Assembly (NCBI GenBank): GCA_019058425.1
Contig: JAHPYZ010000005.1
Location: 1 to 64,000 of the forward strand
Length of the DNA: 64,000 nt
Direction: 5' to 3'
Origin: Promethearchaeota archaeon
Lineage (GTDB): Archaea > Asgardarchaeota > Lokiarchaeia > Sigyniarchaeales > SOKP01
Shown here: one piece after another, positions 26,821-35,753 of the stretch
How positions within the stretch are numbered: the first letter of the stretch is position 1
How the letters are laid out: every line of letters starts with the position of its first letter
Program-made: the position numbers and the translations under genes
Notes under the pieces: model-generated
Database searches by the model: none
Seen by the model: the letters and a program-made list of their open reading frames with translations, nothing else
Told to the model about the DNA's origin: nothing

Positions 26821-29800
26821 TGCCATTAGATAAATCTATTAAAAAAGCTCTCGTTTTAGGGAGTGGAGGTATTAGAATAGGTCAAGCGGGGGAATTTGAT
26901 TATAGTGGGTCTCAAGTACTCAAAGCGCTTAAAGAGGAAGGGATTGAGACTATCGTGATCAATCCTAATATTGCAACTATACAGACTGATCCTCAATTAT
27001 CGGATAAAGTCTATTTATTACCCATCAATGTAGATTATGTAGAAGAAATCATTAAAAAAGAGAATCCTGATGGGATCTTATTAGCTTTCGGCGGTCAAAC
27101 TGCCTTAAACGTAGGTGTTGAATTGAATGAACTGGGAATTCTTGAAAAGTATAATATTCGTGTTTTAGGAACTCCAATAAAAGCTATCGAAACTACGGAA
27201 GACAGAGATCTTTTTGTTCAAGCTATGGATGCTTCGGGGGTAAAAGTATGTAAAAGTCGGGCAGTATCGTCCTTTAATGATGCAATTAAAGCTGTGAAGG
27301 AAATTGGGTTTCCATGTATGATTCGGGTAGCATATACATTAGGAGGTAGGGGATCTGGAATATGTTCTAATATACGAGAATTCGAAAAAATGGCAAAGAA
27401 AGGACTCGCTCAATCACGAATACACCAAATATTAATTGAAGAAAGTATTTGGGGTTGGAAGGAAATTGAATATGAAGTAGTTAGGGATGTTGAAGATAAT
27501 TGTTTTATCAATTGTAATATGGAAAATTTTGATCCCGTCGGGATTCATACAGGTGAATCTATAGTAGTTGCTCCTAGTCAAACCTTAACAAATGAGGAAT
27601 ATCAAATGTTACGTTCAGCTTCTATACGTGTTATAAGAAATCTTGGAATAATTGGCGAATGCAATATCCAATATGGATTAGATCCATATTCAAAAGAATT
27701 TAGAGCAATAGAAGTAAATGCACGACTTTCTCGGTCTTCTGCGTTGGCATCAAAAGCTACTGGCTATCCTTTAGCATATATAGCAGCAAAATTAGCTATT
27801 GGTTATACTTTACCTGAGCTCAAAAATAAAATTACAGGTATTACAACAGCGTGTTTTGAACCTGCTCTAGATTATCTCGTATTAAAGATACCTAGATGGG
27901 ATTTGACTAAATTCCAAAGAGTAGATAGAAAAATTGGATCCCAAATGAAATCTGTGGGCGAAGTAATGTCTATTGGTAGAACTTTTGAGGAGGTTCTTCA
28001 AAAAGCCCTAAGAATGTTAGATATTGGAGTAAAAGGATTAATTGGAAATGAGATTAATCAAATTAAAGATATTAATGAATTAAAATTTACATTATCTAAT
28101 CCAACAGATTTACGTGTATTTAGGATAGTTGAGGCAATAAATCAAGGGATGTCCATTGATGAGATATATCAACTATCTCGGATCGATAAATGGTTTCTGT
28201 ATAAAATAAAAAATATTCTTGATATTGAAAAGAAATTAAAGGAAATAGATTTTTTAGCAGCTAGTGATAAAGAAAAACTTTATTGGTTTGAACGAGCTAA
28301 GCGATTTGGTTTTTCTGATGGGCAAATTGCAAAAATAATGGGTTTAGATGTAATTACTATAAGACAAATATTAAAGAGAAAGTATCAAATCCAACCCTAT
28401 GTAAAAAGAATTGACACATTAGCAGCTGAATGGCCCGCTATTACAAATTACCTATATATGACCTATGCTGCATCGGAGCATGACATTGACTTTGAGAATG
28501 AAAATAAACAAAATCTCAAAAAAGTTATAGTACTAGGCTCGGGAACTTACCGCATTGGAGCCTCTGTAGAATTTGATTGGGGTTCAGTGAATTGTCTTTG
28601 GGGATTAAAAAAATTAGGGGTTGATCAGGCAATTATGATTAATTACAATCCAGAAACTGTGTCCACTGACTATGATACCTCAGATAAACTTTATTTTGAA
28701 GAATTATCAGGAGAACGAGTATTGGATATTGTTGAACTTGAGAAAGCTGAAGGTGTAGTTGTTTCAGTGGGTGGTCAAATCGCCCAAAATCTTGCTGCTA
28801 AATTCTCAAAATATTCGGAATTCTTTAGAAAAGTTAATCTTAACGTATTAGGAACCCATGGGAGTAGAATTGATATGGCAGAAGACCGCTCAAAGTTCAG
28901 TAACTTATTAGATCAATTGAAAATAAAACAACCACAATGGAGTATGTTGACAAATAAGGAAGAAGCACTGAAATTTGCGAATGATGTTGGATATCCTATA
29001 TTAGTTCGTCCATCGTATGTTTTAAGTGGTGCTGCCATGAGGGTGTCTTATGATGAGAAGACATTAAGAGATACTCTGGATCTTGCTGCAGCAATTTCTC
29101 AAGAATACCCTGTAGTAATTACTAAATTTTTTACTGGAGCAAGGGAGATAGAAGCAGATGGAGTATGTGATGGAACTAAAGTTTTTATTGGAGCAATCGT
29201 GGAGCATATTGAAAACGCAGGAGTTCATAGTGGTGATGCAACAATGTCGATTCCTCCTCAGACGGTTTCTGAGAGGGTGATTAGTACAATCGAGAAAAAC
29301 ACTCAGGAAATTGCATTAGCGTTAAAAATTAGAGGGCCTTTTAATGTACAATATCTTGTTAAAGATGAAGAAGTATTTGTTATTGAGTGCAACCTTAGAT
29401 CCAGTCGCAGTATGCCCTATGTTTCAAAAACAAGAGGAATAAATTTGATGAGACTTGCCGCTGAAGTTTTTTTGGGTGCTGAAATTCCACAAAGAATAAT
29501 GAATTTACCTTATGGAAAGTTTGTCTCAATAAAGGCTCCAATGTTTTCATTCATGCGACTTGATAAAGCAGATCCTGTTTTAGGGGTTGAAATGGCTTCT
29601 ACCGGAGAAGTGGCATGTATTGGAGAGGACTTCTCGGATGCTTTAATAAAATCACTTGAAGCTGCCGAAATGAATATTCCTATTCAAGGTGGTAATGTTT
29701 TAATATCTGTGGGGGGAAAAGAATTAAAACAACAAGTGATTCCTTTGGCTAAGAAACTTAAAGATTTAGGGTTTACAATTTTTGCAACTGAAGATACTGC

Positions 29801-30134
29801 TATAGCTTTAAAAAACAATGGAATTTATGCTGTTAAACTTTATAAAATCCATGAATATGGAATGGAACCAAATATCATGGGATGTCTCCAAAATGGAGCA
29901 ATTGACTTAGTAATTAACATACCGCTTCCAACAACAATTAAAGAAAAATTTAGAACCATAATGGAAGATGAATATAAAATCAGAAGAATGGCTGTAGATT
30001 ACAATCTTCCTGTGATTATTAACTTACAACTTGCTAAGGCATTAATAGATGCGATAGAAAAAGTCCGGAGAAAGGAAGTTGAGGTAAAATCTCTCAATGA
30101 GTATCATAAAACATTAAAAGAAATATATTGGTAG
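26820..30134 (+). CDS. carB: carbamoyl-phosphate synthase large subunit
   Basis: Synthesises carbamoyl phosphate from bicarbonate, ammonia and two ATP. The two homologous halves each begin with the phosphate-binding sequence: SGGIRIGQAGEFDYSGSQ at the N-terminus and GSGTYRIGASVEFDWGSVN near residue 575. Each carries an ATP-grasp domain (VRVAYTLGGRGSG; VRPSYVLSGAAM). Between them lies the helical oligomerisation domain (about 400-550). The last 130 residues form the MGS-like allosteric domain (LGFTIFATEDTAIALKNNG). Length 1104 is slightly longer than E. coli CarB (1073). Start is GTG at 26820-26822, overlapping the carA stop. A single fused large subunit, not the split form seen in some methanogens. 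Confidence 0.97.
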   Translation: MPLDKSIKKALVLGSGGIRIGQAGEFDYSGSQVLKALKEEGIETIVINPNIATIQTDPQLSDKVYLLPINVDYVEEIIKKENPDGILLAFGGQTALNVGVELNELGILEKYNIRVLGTPIKAIETTEDRDLFVQAMDASGVKVCKSRAVSSFNDAIKAVKEIGFPCMIRVAYTLGGRGSGICSNIREFEKMAKKGLAQSRIHQILIEESIWGWKEIEYEVVRDVEDNCFINCNMENFDPVGIHTGESIVVAPSQTLTNEEYQMLRSASIRVIRNLGIIGECNIQYGLDPYSKEFRAIEVNARLSRSSALASKATGYPLAYIAAKLAIGYTLPELKNKITGITTACFEPALDYLVLKIPRWDLTKFQRVDRKIGSQMKSVGEVMSIGRTFEEVLQKALRMLDIGVKGLIGNEINQIKDINELKFTLSNPTDLRVFRIVEAINQGMSIDEIYQLSRIDKWFLYKIKNILDIEKKLKEIDFLAASDKEKLYWFERAKRFGFSDGQIAKIMGLDVITIRQILKRKYQIQPYVKRIDTLAAEWPAITNYLYMTYAASEHDIDFENENKQNLKKVIVLGSGTYRIGASVEFDWGSVNCLWGLKKLGVDQAIMINYNPETVSTDYDTSDKLYFEELSGERVLDIVELEKAEGVVVSVGGQIAQNLAAKFSKYSEFFRKVNLNVLGTHGSRIDMAEDRSKFSNLLDQLKIKQPQWSMLTNKEEALKFANDVGYPILVRPSYVLSGAAMRVSYDEKTLRDTLDLAAAISQEYPVVITKFFTGAREIEADGVCDGTKVFIGAIVEHIENAGVHSGDATMSIPPQTVSERVISTIEKNTQEIALALKIRGPFNVQYLVKDEEVFVIECNLRSSRSMPYVSKTRGINLMRLAAEVFLGAEIPQRIMNLPYGKFVSIKAPMFSFMRLDKADPVLGVEMASTGEVACIGEDFSDALIKSLEAAEMNIPIQGGNVLISVGGKELKQQVIPLAKKLKDLGFTIFATEDTAIALKNNGIYAVKLYKIHEYGMEPNIMGCLQNGAIDLVINIPLPTTIKEKFRTIMEDEYKIRRMAVDYNLPVIINLQLAKALIDAIEKVRRKEVEVKSLNEYHKTLKEIYW

Positions 30135-30161
30135 AACAAGAATCTATAAAGAATTTTCTAT

Positions 30162-30674
30162 TTAATCCGCTCTACATTTTATTAATGCAATTATAAATAC
30201 TAAAGCCCCAAAAATCAAAGTGTTAACAAAGCCACTGATTAAGACTTTCACTATAGCTTGGTCAAAAGTACATCCAAAACAAACATAGGCTATATTAAAA
30301 GGATCAATAGTGATCATAAATATAATCAATAGAATAAAGCAACCAGAAGCCATGAGCCATCCTATAAAAGCGTTTCCTATACTCCCTCCCATGAGTCCTG
30401 CAATTAATGCAGCTATCAAAAAAGATATAAAACCTCATAGGTAATATATTTTAAACCCTATATCATTAATAATAGATCTCTCTATAAGCTCCCATGGAAA
30501 CCATTGAACAGGGTAAGTTATTACATGAATACTATGAGTTGGATGATCTGCAATACGACCAAGTGGGAAATCCAAAATATTCGCAACAGCGTATCCAATT
30601 ATAAAGAATAGAAAATTTAATGCTAGAAAAACAAGTAAACTAAATAGAAAAGCTCTAAATAAACTGTGTTTCAT
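30162..30674 (-). pseudogene. small multi-span membrane protein gene interrupted by an in-frame TGA
   Basis: Two short open frames, 30435-30674 and 30162-30434, are in the same frame and separated only by TGA at 30435-30437. Read through, they give one protein of about 170 residues: a first membrane segment (FLFSLLVFLALNFLFFIIGYAVANIL), a polar loop ending WELIERSIINDIGFKIYYL, then the stop codon, then GFISFLIAALIAGLMGGSIG and two more hydrophobic segments. The second part has no good start of its own (only a TTG deep in a membrane segment, no ribosome site). The first part has AAAGGT upstream of its ATG. So this looks like one gene with a nonsense change, possibly Gly GGA to TGA; recoding of TGA is the alternative. 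Function unknown. Confidence 0.6.
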
Positions 30675-30881
30675 TTGATAATACCTTTTTTTATGTTTTC
30701 AAGAAATTTAAATTATATTTGTTAATAGTTCCATGAAAGTATATAAATTTTATAATTGTGAAAAGAGAATGAGGTTAGAAATCTCAAATTCAATAGTTAA
30801 TAGAAATCTTGAAAAATCTTGTAAATATATCACAATTTATTACTATTCAATATCTAAAGAAAAATTTTAGGTGTTAAGTGA

Positions 30882-31163
30882 ATCTACTATCGTGGATATA
30901 TTTTAATTCGACTTAAAATTATCGGTACTCAATGGAAAGTCACAAAAAGATTAAAAGGTTTGAAAACTCAGAATCAAAGTGAAAAATGGCAAATTACATA
31001 TGTTACACCGATATATGGTGGATGGGATTTATTAGTTGAATGTAAATTTAACAACCTTGAGGATTTAGATGAAATAGTTTCATTTTGTAGAACAGATTCA
31101 GAATTATCTCAATGGATTGAGGCAACTACTACATTAATTAGTACAAAAAAGAATTATAAATAG
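30882..31163 (+). pseudogene. stand-alone Lrp/AsnC ligand-binding (RAM) domain protein with a damaged start
   Basis: The frame encodes RGYILIRLKIIG...WQITYVTPIYGGWDLLVECKFNNLEDLDEIVSFCRTDSELSQWIEATTTLI, the beta-alpha-beta-beta-alpha-beta pattern of the AsnC C-terminal domain, without the helix-turn-helix. The frame opens after a TGA at 30879 and contains no ATG or GTG; the only listed-type start, TTG at 30960, would delete the first beta strand. One inserted base near 30889-30891 would join it to the GTG at 30871 and give MLSEST-x-RGYILIRLK, a natural beginning. A TATA-like box is near 30818-30830. Such free-standing domains bind amino acids or modulate Lrp proteins. Either a real frameshift, a sequence error, or an unusual start. 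Confidence 0.55.
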
Positions 31164-31206
31164 TGAAATACTCGTAAAATCGAAAAAAAGAAAATAGGCT
31201 TTTTCC

Positions 31207-31347
31207 TTACTTCGTGATACTCTTAAGGATTGATGAATGATATTTCGAGGGTATGAGCTGTAACTCTTCTTGCAACCAAATTTGAAGCTTCAATTCCTCA
31301 AGTTTTTCCTCTAGTCTTACATCATACGTAATTTCTTTGTCCGACAC
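31207..31347 (-). CDS. 46-residue acidic/helical small protein, probably leaderless
   Basis: Reading from GTG at 31345-31347 gives MSDKEITYDVRLEEKLEEL and continues KLQIWLQEELQLIPSKYHSSILKSITK, a single amphipathic helix with heptad-like leucines followed by a short basic tail. The TATA-like box at 31367-31379 is centred about 26 bases upstream of the GTG, which would put the transcript start at the start codon. I recognise no family. The coding claim rests on the promoter spacing and the protein-like composition in otherwise AT-rich spacer; the rest of the 31164-31466 spacer holds nothing else I recognise. Confidence 0.42.
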   Translation of the reverse strand: MSDKEITYDVRLEEKLEELKLQIWLQEELQLIPSKYHSSILKSITK

Positions 31348-31366
31348 AATTATCTAATAAAACTAA

Positions 31367-31379
31367 AAATATTTAAATT
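31367..31379 (-). promoter_or_regulatory. TATA-like box for the 46-residue protein
   Basis: Reads AATTTAAATATTT on the minus strand, centred about 26 bases from the GTG start at 31347. Confidence 0.35.
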
Positions 31380-31466
31380 CATGTGTAATAATTCATAGGA
31401 TTTTCTGAATATTATTAATCGGTTAATATAATGCCTAAACCTCCAGTTTACATTGTTATAACATAA

Positions 31467-31962
31467 TTATAGAAAGAATTCCATAAAGATCTCATCGTCA
31501 TATTGACTATCGATTTTAACTTGGCGGGTTAAGATCCCTTTTTGAATAAATCCCAAATTTCTATAAAATGTAATTGCTCCCACATTGCTTGCTCTTACAT
31601 ATATAACTAATTTCTCATACTTATGTTTTCGAGCAAATTTGAAGGAATATTTGGTCAATTGACATCCAATTCCTTTCTTTCGCCATGCAGGAAGCACAAA
31701 TGTACCAATAACACCTACATGATTAAATGAATCTGAATATTTAGCCCATTTATCTAATGATTGAAAAGCGAAAATTATATTTTCCTTTTCTGCCACAAAT
31801 ATACCTTCTCGTTTACAAAAGAGAAGAAATATATTTTTGCTCTTGTTCAGTAGTGAAAGGTTTATCAACAGCTGAATAAATTCTCTCTGCACAGATGACT
31901 GTCCAAATAGCGGAGATTTCTTTAGCATCTTCAATTATTGCTTTTCTAATTAAGATTTCCAT
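31467..31962 (-). pseudogene. GNAT-family N-acetyltransferase with a one-base frameshift
   Basis: The C-terminal part shows a GNAT acetyl-CoA site: HVGVIGTFVLPAWRKKGIGCQLTKYSFKFARKHKYEKLVIYV, then VGAITFYRNLGFIQKG. In the longest open frame the N-terminus (MKMLKKSPLFGQSS) does not look like GNAT. The neighbouring frame, starting at ATG 31960-31962, gives MEILIRKAIIEDAKEISAIW and then TVICAERIYSAVDKPFTTEQEQKYISSL, a typical GNAT start, and then hits TAA. Removing one base from the four-A run at 31817-31820 (T on the coding strand) joins the two into QKYISSLCKREGIFVAEKEN. So the gene is either inactivated or the assembly has an extra base here. Substrate unknown. Confidence 0.75.
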
Positions 31963-32105
31963 TGAATTTTTCACCGTCTTAGACTTAAATACTAATTTAT
32001 TCCAATAATTTATAATTAAAATATATAAAATCTATTAATAATTATTCATTTCAAGAATAAGAACACCAGAATTATAATCTTTATTAAACAGAATTCTATA
32101 CTTCA

Positions 32106-33944
32106 ATGCATATAACTGAAGAGAATAATTTCAAAACCCGTTATGTAGAATTTTCACCAGGGAAGGATCCTTTTGAAAAATCACGACGAAAAGGACCGCG
32201 TAGATGGATTTTGAAGCATATTTTTCATAGTTCTAATAAAGTTTTTTTCTTAATTGTTTTGTTTACGACAATAATAGCTTCTAATTTAAATTCTATTATT
32301 TTCATAATTATAGGGAATGCTATAACAGATTTTTTAATCGGGAATAATTCTACATTAATCTATTATACTTTAATCATCCTAGTATTGAGCGTGGGGACGC
32401 CTATAATGAGATTGGCAAATTACATGTTACGAGAAGTAATTGCACAAAGATTAGAACGAGATTGTAGGAAAGAATTCTATACAAATCTCTTGGGAAAGAG
32501 TCAATCATTTCATGAGCAACAGAAAATTGGAGATTTAATGGCGAGAGTCACCGATGACGTTCGTATGCTTAATTTTTTGATAAGTCCCGCGCTTTCTTTG
32601 ATTATTGAATCATTTACTGCTTTAATCGTACCACTAATTTATATTATCATTTTTTATCCAACACAGTTGATACTCGCACCGTTAGTGTTTTCCATACTTT
32701 TCATCTTCCTCTTAAGATCATATGTTCGTAAATTAGGACCAATTACCGGAAGAATGAGAGAATCATTTGGAATGATGAATGCCACATTTAATGAAACGTT
32801 AACAGGGATAGAAGTGGTTAAAGCTACTGTTCAAGAAGCAAAAGAAATGGAAAAATATTATACTAAAGCTAAGTGGTATCGAGATGCTTATATAGATCAA
32901 GCTAAAATACAAGCAAAATACCTTCCCATCCTAATATTATCAATAGCATTGACCATAGCATTTGCTCATGCTATTTTTTTAAACTTTCTAAATTTAATGA
33001 CTATAGGAGAAATAATTGCATACTATGGTTTAATTGCTCAATTACGTTTTCCAACATTTATATCTATTTTCGTATTTGCGATCATTCGTCTTGCTATTAC
33101 TAGCTCTGAAAGATTATTAGAATTAATGAATAGGGAAACTGAAATTGATGAAAATATAGAAGGCATCACCAAAGAGATAAAAGGGGAAATAAAGTTTGAA
33201 AATATTTCATTTACTTATCCTGATAGTAAAAAACCTGTATTAAAAAACATAAATTTTAAGGTAGAACCAGGTCAAACTGTAGCAATTGTAGGCACGACAG
33301 GATCTGGAAAATCAACACTTACTAAATTAATTTCTCGATTATATGATGTGGATGAGGGCAGAATTTTAATTGACAACTCAGATATAAGAAACTACGCTTT
33401 AGAATCACTAAGAAGCCAGATTTCTTTTATTGAGCAAGATGTTTTTTTATTTTCTGATAGTATTTTCAACAATATTTCATTTGGAAGAACATCATCCATG
33501 GAAGATATAAGAAGTTGTGCAGAAGAAGCTCAAGCAAATGATTTCATTGAAGAATTTCCTAAACAATACGAATCAGAGGTAGGTGAGAGAGGTGTCCAAT
33601 TAAGTGGAGGTGAACGACAAAGAATAGCAATAGCACGTGCCTTTCTTTCTGATCCAAAAATTCTTATTCTAGATGATTCAACTTCTGCAATTGATTCAAA
33701 TACAGAAGATAAGATACAAAGGGCAATTAAAAATATTCTTAAGGATAGAACTACAATACTCATAACTCATAGACTTTCCCAAATTCGATGGGCTGATTTA
33801 ATAATAGTTTTGAAAAAAGGAGAAATCTCTGCTATGGGTACTCATGAAGAACTTTTGAAATCATCAAAAGAATATCAAAAGATATTTATTAAAAAGTTTG
33901 ATGTCGATATTACCGAATTAATGAAACAAAAGGAGGTCTCATAA
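32106..33944 (+). CDS. ABC exporter half-transporter with degenerate Walker B
   Basis: Membrane domain with six transmembrane helices (residues about 45-330) followed by an ATPase domain. Walker A is VGTTGSGKST (about 395), the signature motif LSGGERQR is intact (about 497), and Walker B reads ILILDDSTSAID, with Asp where the catalytic Glu normally stands. Together with the next gene, which has Glu but a changed signature motif, this forms a heterodimeric exporter with one working and one degenerate ATP site, as in TM287/288- and TAP-like transporters. The N-terminal 35 residues are basic and cytosolic. Substrate unknown. The stop is directly followed by the ATG of the partner. Confidence 0.95.
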   Translation: MHITEENNFKTRYVEFSPGKDPFEKSRRKGPRRWILKHIFHSSNKVFFLIVLFTTIIASNLNSIIFIIIGNAITDFLIGNNSTLIYYTLIILVLSVGTPIMRLANYMLREVIAQRLERDCRKEFYTNLLGKSQSFHEQQKIGDLMARVTDDVRMLNFLISPALSLIIESFTALIVPLIYIIIFYPTQLILAPLVFSILFIFLLRSYVRKLGPITGRMRESFGMMNATFNETLTGIEVVKATVQEAKEMEKYYTKAKWYRDAYIDQAKIQAKYLPILILSIALTIAFAHAIFLNFLNLMTIGEIIAYYGLIAQLRFPTFISIFVFAIIRLAITSSERLLELMNRETEIDENIEGITKEIKGEIKFENISFTYPDSKKPVLKNINFKVEPGQTVAIVGTTGSGKSTLTKLISRLYDVDEGRILIDNSDIRNYALESLRSQISFIEQDVFLFSDSIFNNISFGRTSSMEDIRSCAEEAQANDFIEEFPKQYESEVGERGVQLSGGERQRIAIARAFLSDPKILILDDSTSAIDSNTEDKIQRAIKNILKDRTTILITHRLSQIRWADLIIVLKKGEISAMGTHEELLKSSKEYQKIFIKKFDVDITELMKQKEVS

Positions 33945-35753
33945 ATGGGTATGTACGTGGGCCTTGAAGCCGAGGAATATGATAGAGTTTATAAAGATAA
34001 AGTTCTATTAAAACGAATCTTTCGCTATTTCAGTCCGTATAAACGCTCAATGGCAATTATAATTCTTTTTCTAACAATATCTTCGTTGACATATTCTTTT
34101 GTCCCTGTTCTTGTTAGTAGGGCAATTAATATTTTAGAAACAGTAAGAAATGTTTTATCTCTTGTTTTTTTAATAAGCATTATTCTAATTATCAATTCAT
34201 TATCTTGGGTTTTTAATTATTTTACTACACGATATGCTGCTCAAGTTATTGGAAATGTAGTTTTAGACCTTAGACGGGATGCAGGACAGGCAGTTTTAAA
34301 TCATGATCTTTCATTTTTTGACCGCAATCCTATTGGAAAAATAGTATCGAGAACCAATACTGACAGTAGAGATTTCGGACAAACGGTAGATTTAACACTT
34401 CAGTTAATATCCTCATTATTGGTGATATTTTTCCTACTTATCATTATGTCTTTTATTAATCTTATACTATTACTAATCACTATTATCACATTTCCTTTAT
34501 TTTTCATTATAGCATTATCTTTTCGAAAGCTAGCACGATCTAAAACATTATTAGGCCAGAGAGCCTTAGCTTCTGTCAATGCATTTGTTAAGGAGAGTTT
34601 TTCTGGGATTCAAATAGCTAAAACATTTCGCCAAGAGGCAAAATTATATAAAAACTTTAATGAAGTAAATACAAATTCTTATAAAGTTAACATGCGAAGA
34701 GCATTTGTCTTAAATGCCATTTTTCCATCATTAGGAGTTATACAAGGGATTGTGATAACCTTACTAGTTTTTTATGGCGGAAATAGTGTTTTGGGAAATA
34801 CCATCAGTGTGGGTGATTTGAGTTTATTTATCCAAGGTTTAACTTATCTATTTTTTCCATTATTAACTTTAGCTTCATTTTGGCCTACATTTCAAACCGG
34901 AATGGCTGCCAGTGAGAGAATTTTTGCCCTTATAGATACATTACCTCAAGTAATTCAAAAAGACAATATAAAACCGTCTAAACTTCAAGGAGAAATTGAA
35001 TTTCGAAATCTTTCATTTGAATATGAAGAATCAAAAGAAGTTTTCAAAAATTTTACTTTAAAAATTGAACCGGGAGAATCAGTTGCTATTGTTGGTCATA
35101 CTGGTGCAGGAAAATCAAGTTTAGCAAGATTACTAGCAAGATTTTATGAATTTCAAGGAGGGGATATCCTTATTGATGGAATTAGCATTCGAAATTATGA
35201 CCTCATGGAATACCGTAAGTATATAGGAATTATTCCACAAACACCTTTCCTCTGGGCAGATACAATTGAAAATAATATAAAATACGGGAATAAAGAAGCA
35301 TCAAGAGAGGATGTATACAATGCTTTGGATGCAACTAGTGGCTCGGATTGGATAGAAGAATTATCAAAAGGATTAAGAACTAAAACTGGTGAAAGAGGTA
35401 GTTTAATCTCAATGGGACAACGCCAATTGGTTGTATTTGCTCGTGTTCTCTTGGAAAATCCTGCGATACTAATTTTAGATGAAGCAACAGCTTCAGTTGA
35501 TCCTTTCACTGAGACACGGATTCAAGATGCATTACAGAAGACAATTGAAGGGCGTACTTCAATCATAATTGCTCATCGCCTCTGGACAGTACGGCATGTA
35601 GATAGGATTATTGTACTCGATCATGGAAAAATTATGGAAGAGGGTAATCATGATGAGTTAATGGCTAATGGTGGAATGTATGCGGCGCTCTATAACACAT
35701 ATTTCCGCCACCAATCCTTAGAATATATAGAAAATGTGAAAGAATTAACTTAA
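33945..35753 (+). CDS. ABC exporter half-transporter with degenerate signature motif
   Basis: Partner of the preceding half-transporter: six membrane helices and an ATPase domain. Walker A is VGHTGAGKSS (about residue 383), the signature motif is changed to ISMGQRQ (about 487), and Walker B ILILDEATASVD keeps the catalytic Glu. In a head-to-tail dimer, this signature pairs with the Walker motifs of the first subunit, so both defects fall in the same ATP site, leaving the other canonical. Start ATG 33945 follows the previous TAA with no gap, and AGGAGGT lies seven bases upstream. The 3' end overlaps the convergent NAD synthetase gene by four bases. Confidence 0.95.
   Translation: MGMYVGLEAEEYDRVYKDKVLLKRIFRYFSPYKRSMAIIILFLTISSLTYSFVPVLVSRAINILETVRNVLSLVFLISIILIINSLSWVFNYFTTRYAAQVIGNVVLDLRRDAGQAVLNHDLSFFDRNPIGKIVSRTNTDSRDFGQTVDLTLQLISSLLVIFFLLIIMSFINLILLLITIITFPLFFIIALSFRKLARSKTLLGQRALASVNAFVKESFSGIQIAKTFRQEAKLYKNFNEVNTNSYKVNMRRAFVLNAIFPSLGVIQGIVITLLVFYGGNSVLGNTISVGDLSLFIQGLTYLFFPLLTLASFWPTFQTGMAASERIFALIDTLPQVIQKDNIKPSKLQGEIEFRNLSFEYEESKEVFKNFTLKIEPGESVAIVGHTGAGKSSLARLLARFYEFQGGDILIDGISIRNYDLMEYRKYIGIIPQTPFLWADTIENNIKYGNKEASREDVYNALDATSGSDWIEELSKGLRTKTGERGSLISMGQRQLVVFARVLLENPAILILDEATASVDPFTETRIQDALQKTIEGRTSIIIAHRLWTVRHVDRIIVLDHGKIMEEGNHDELMANGGMYAALYNTYFRHQSLEYIENVKELT

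Noticed and set aside
30435..30437. Selenocysteine as the first explanation for the in-frame TGA
   Set aside because: No redox motif around the position and no GC-rich SECIS-like stem visible downstream in this AT-rich sequence; kept only as an alternative.
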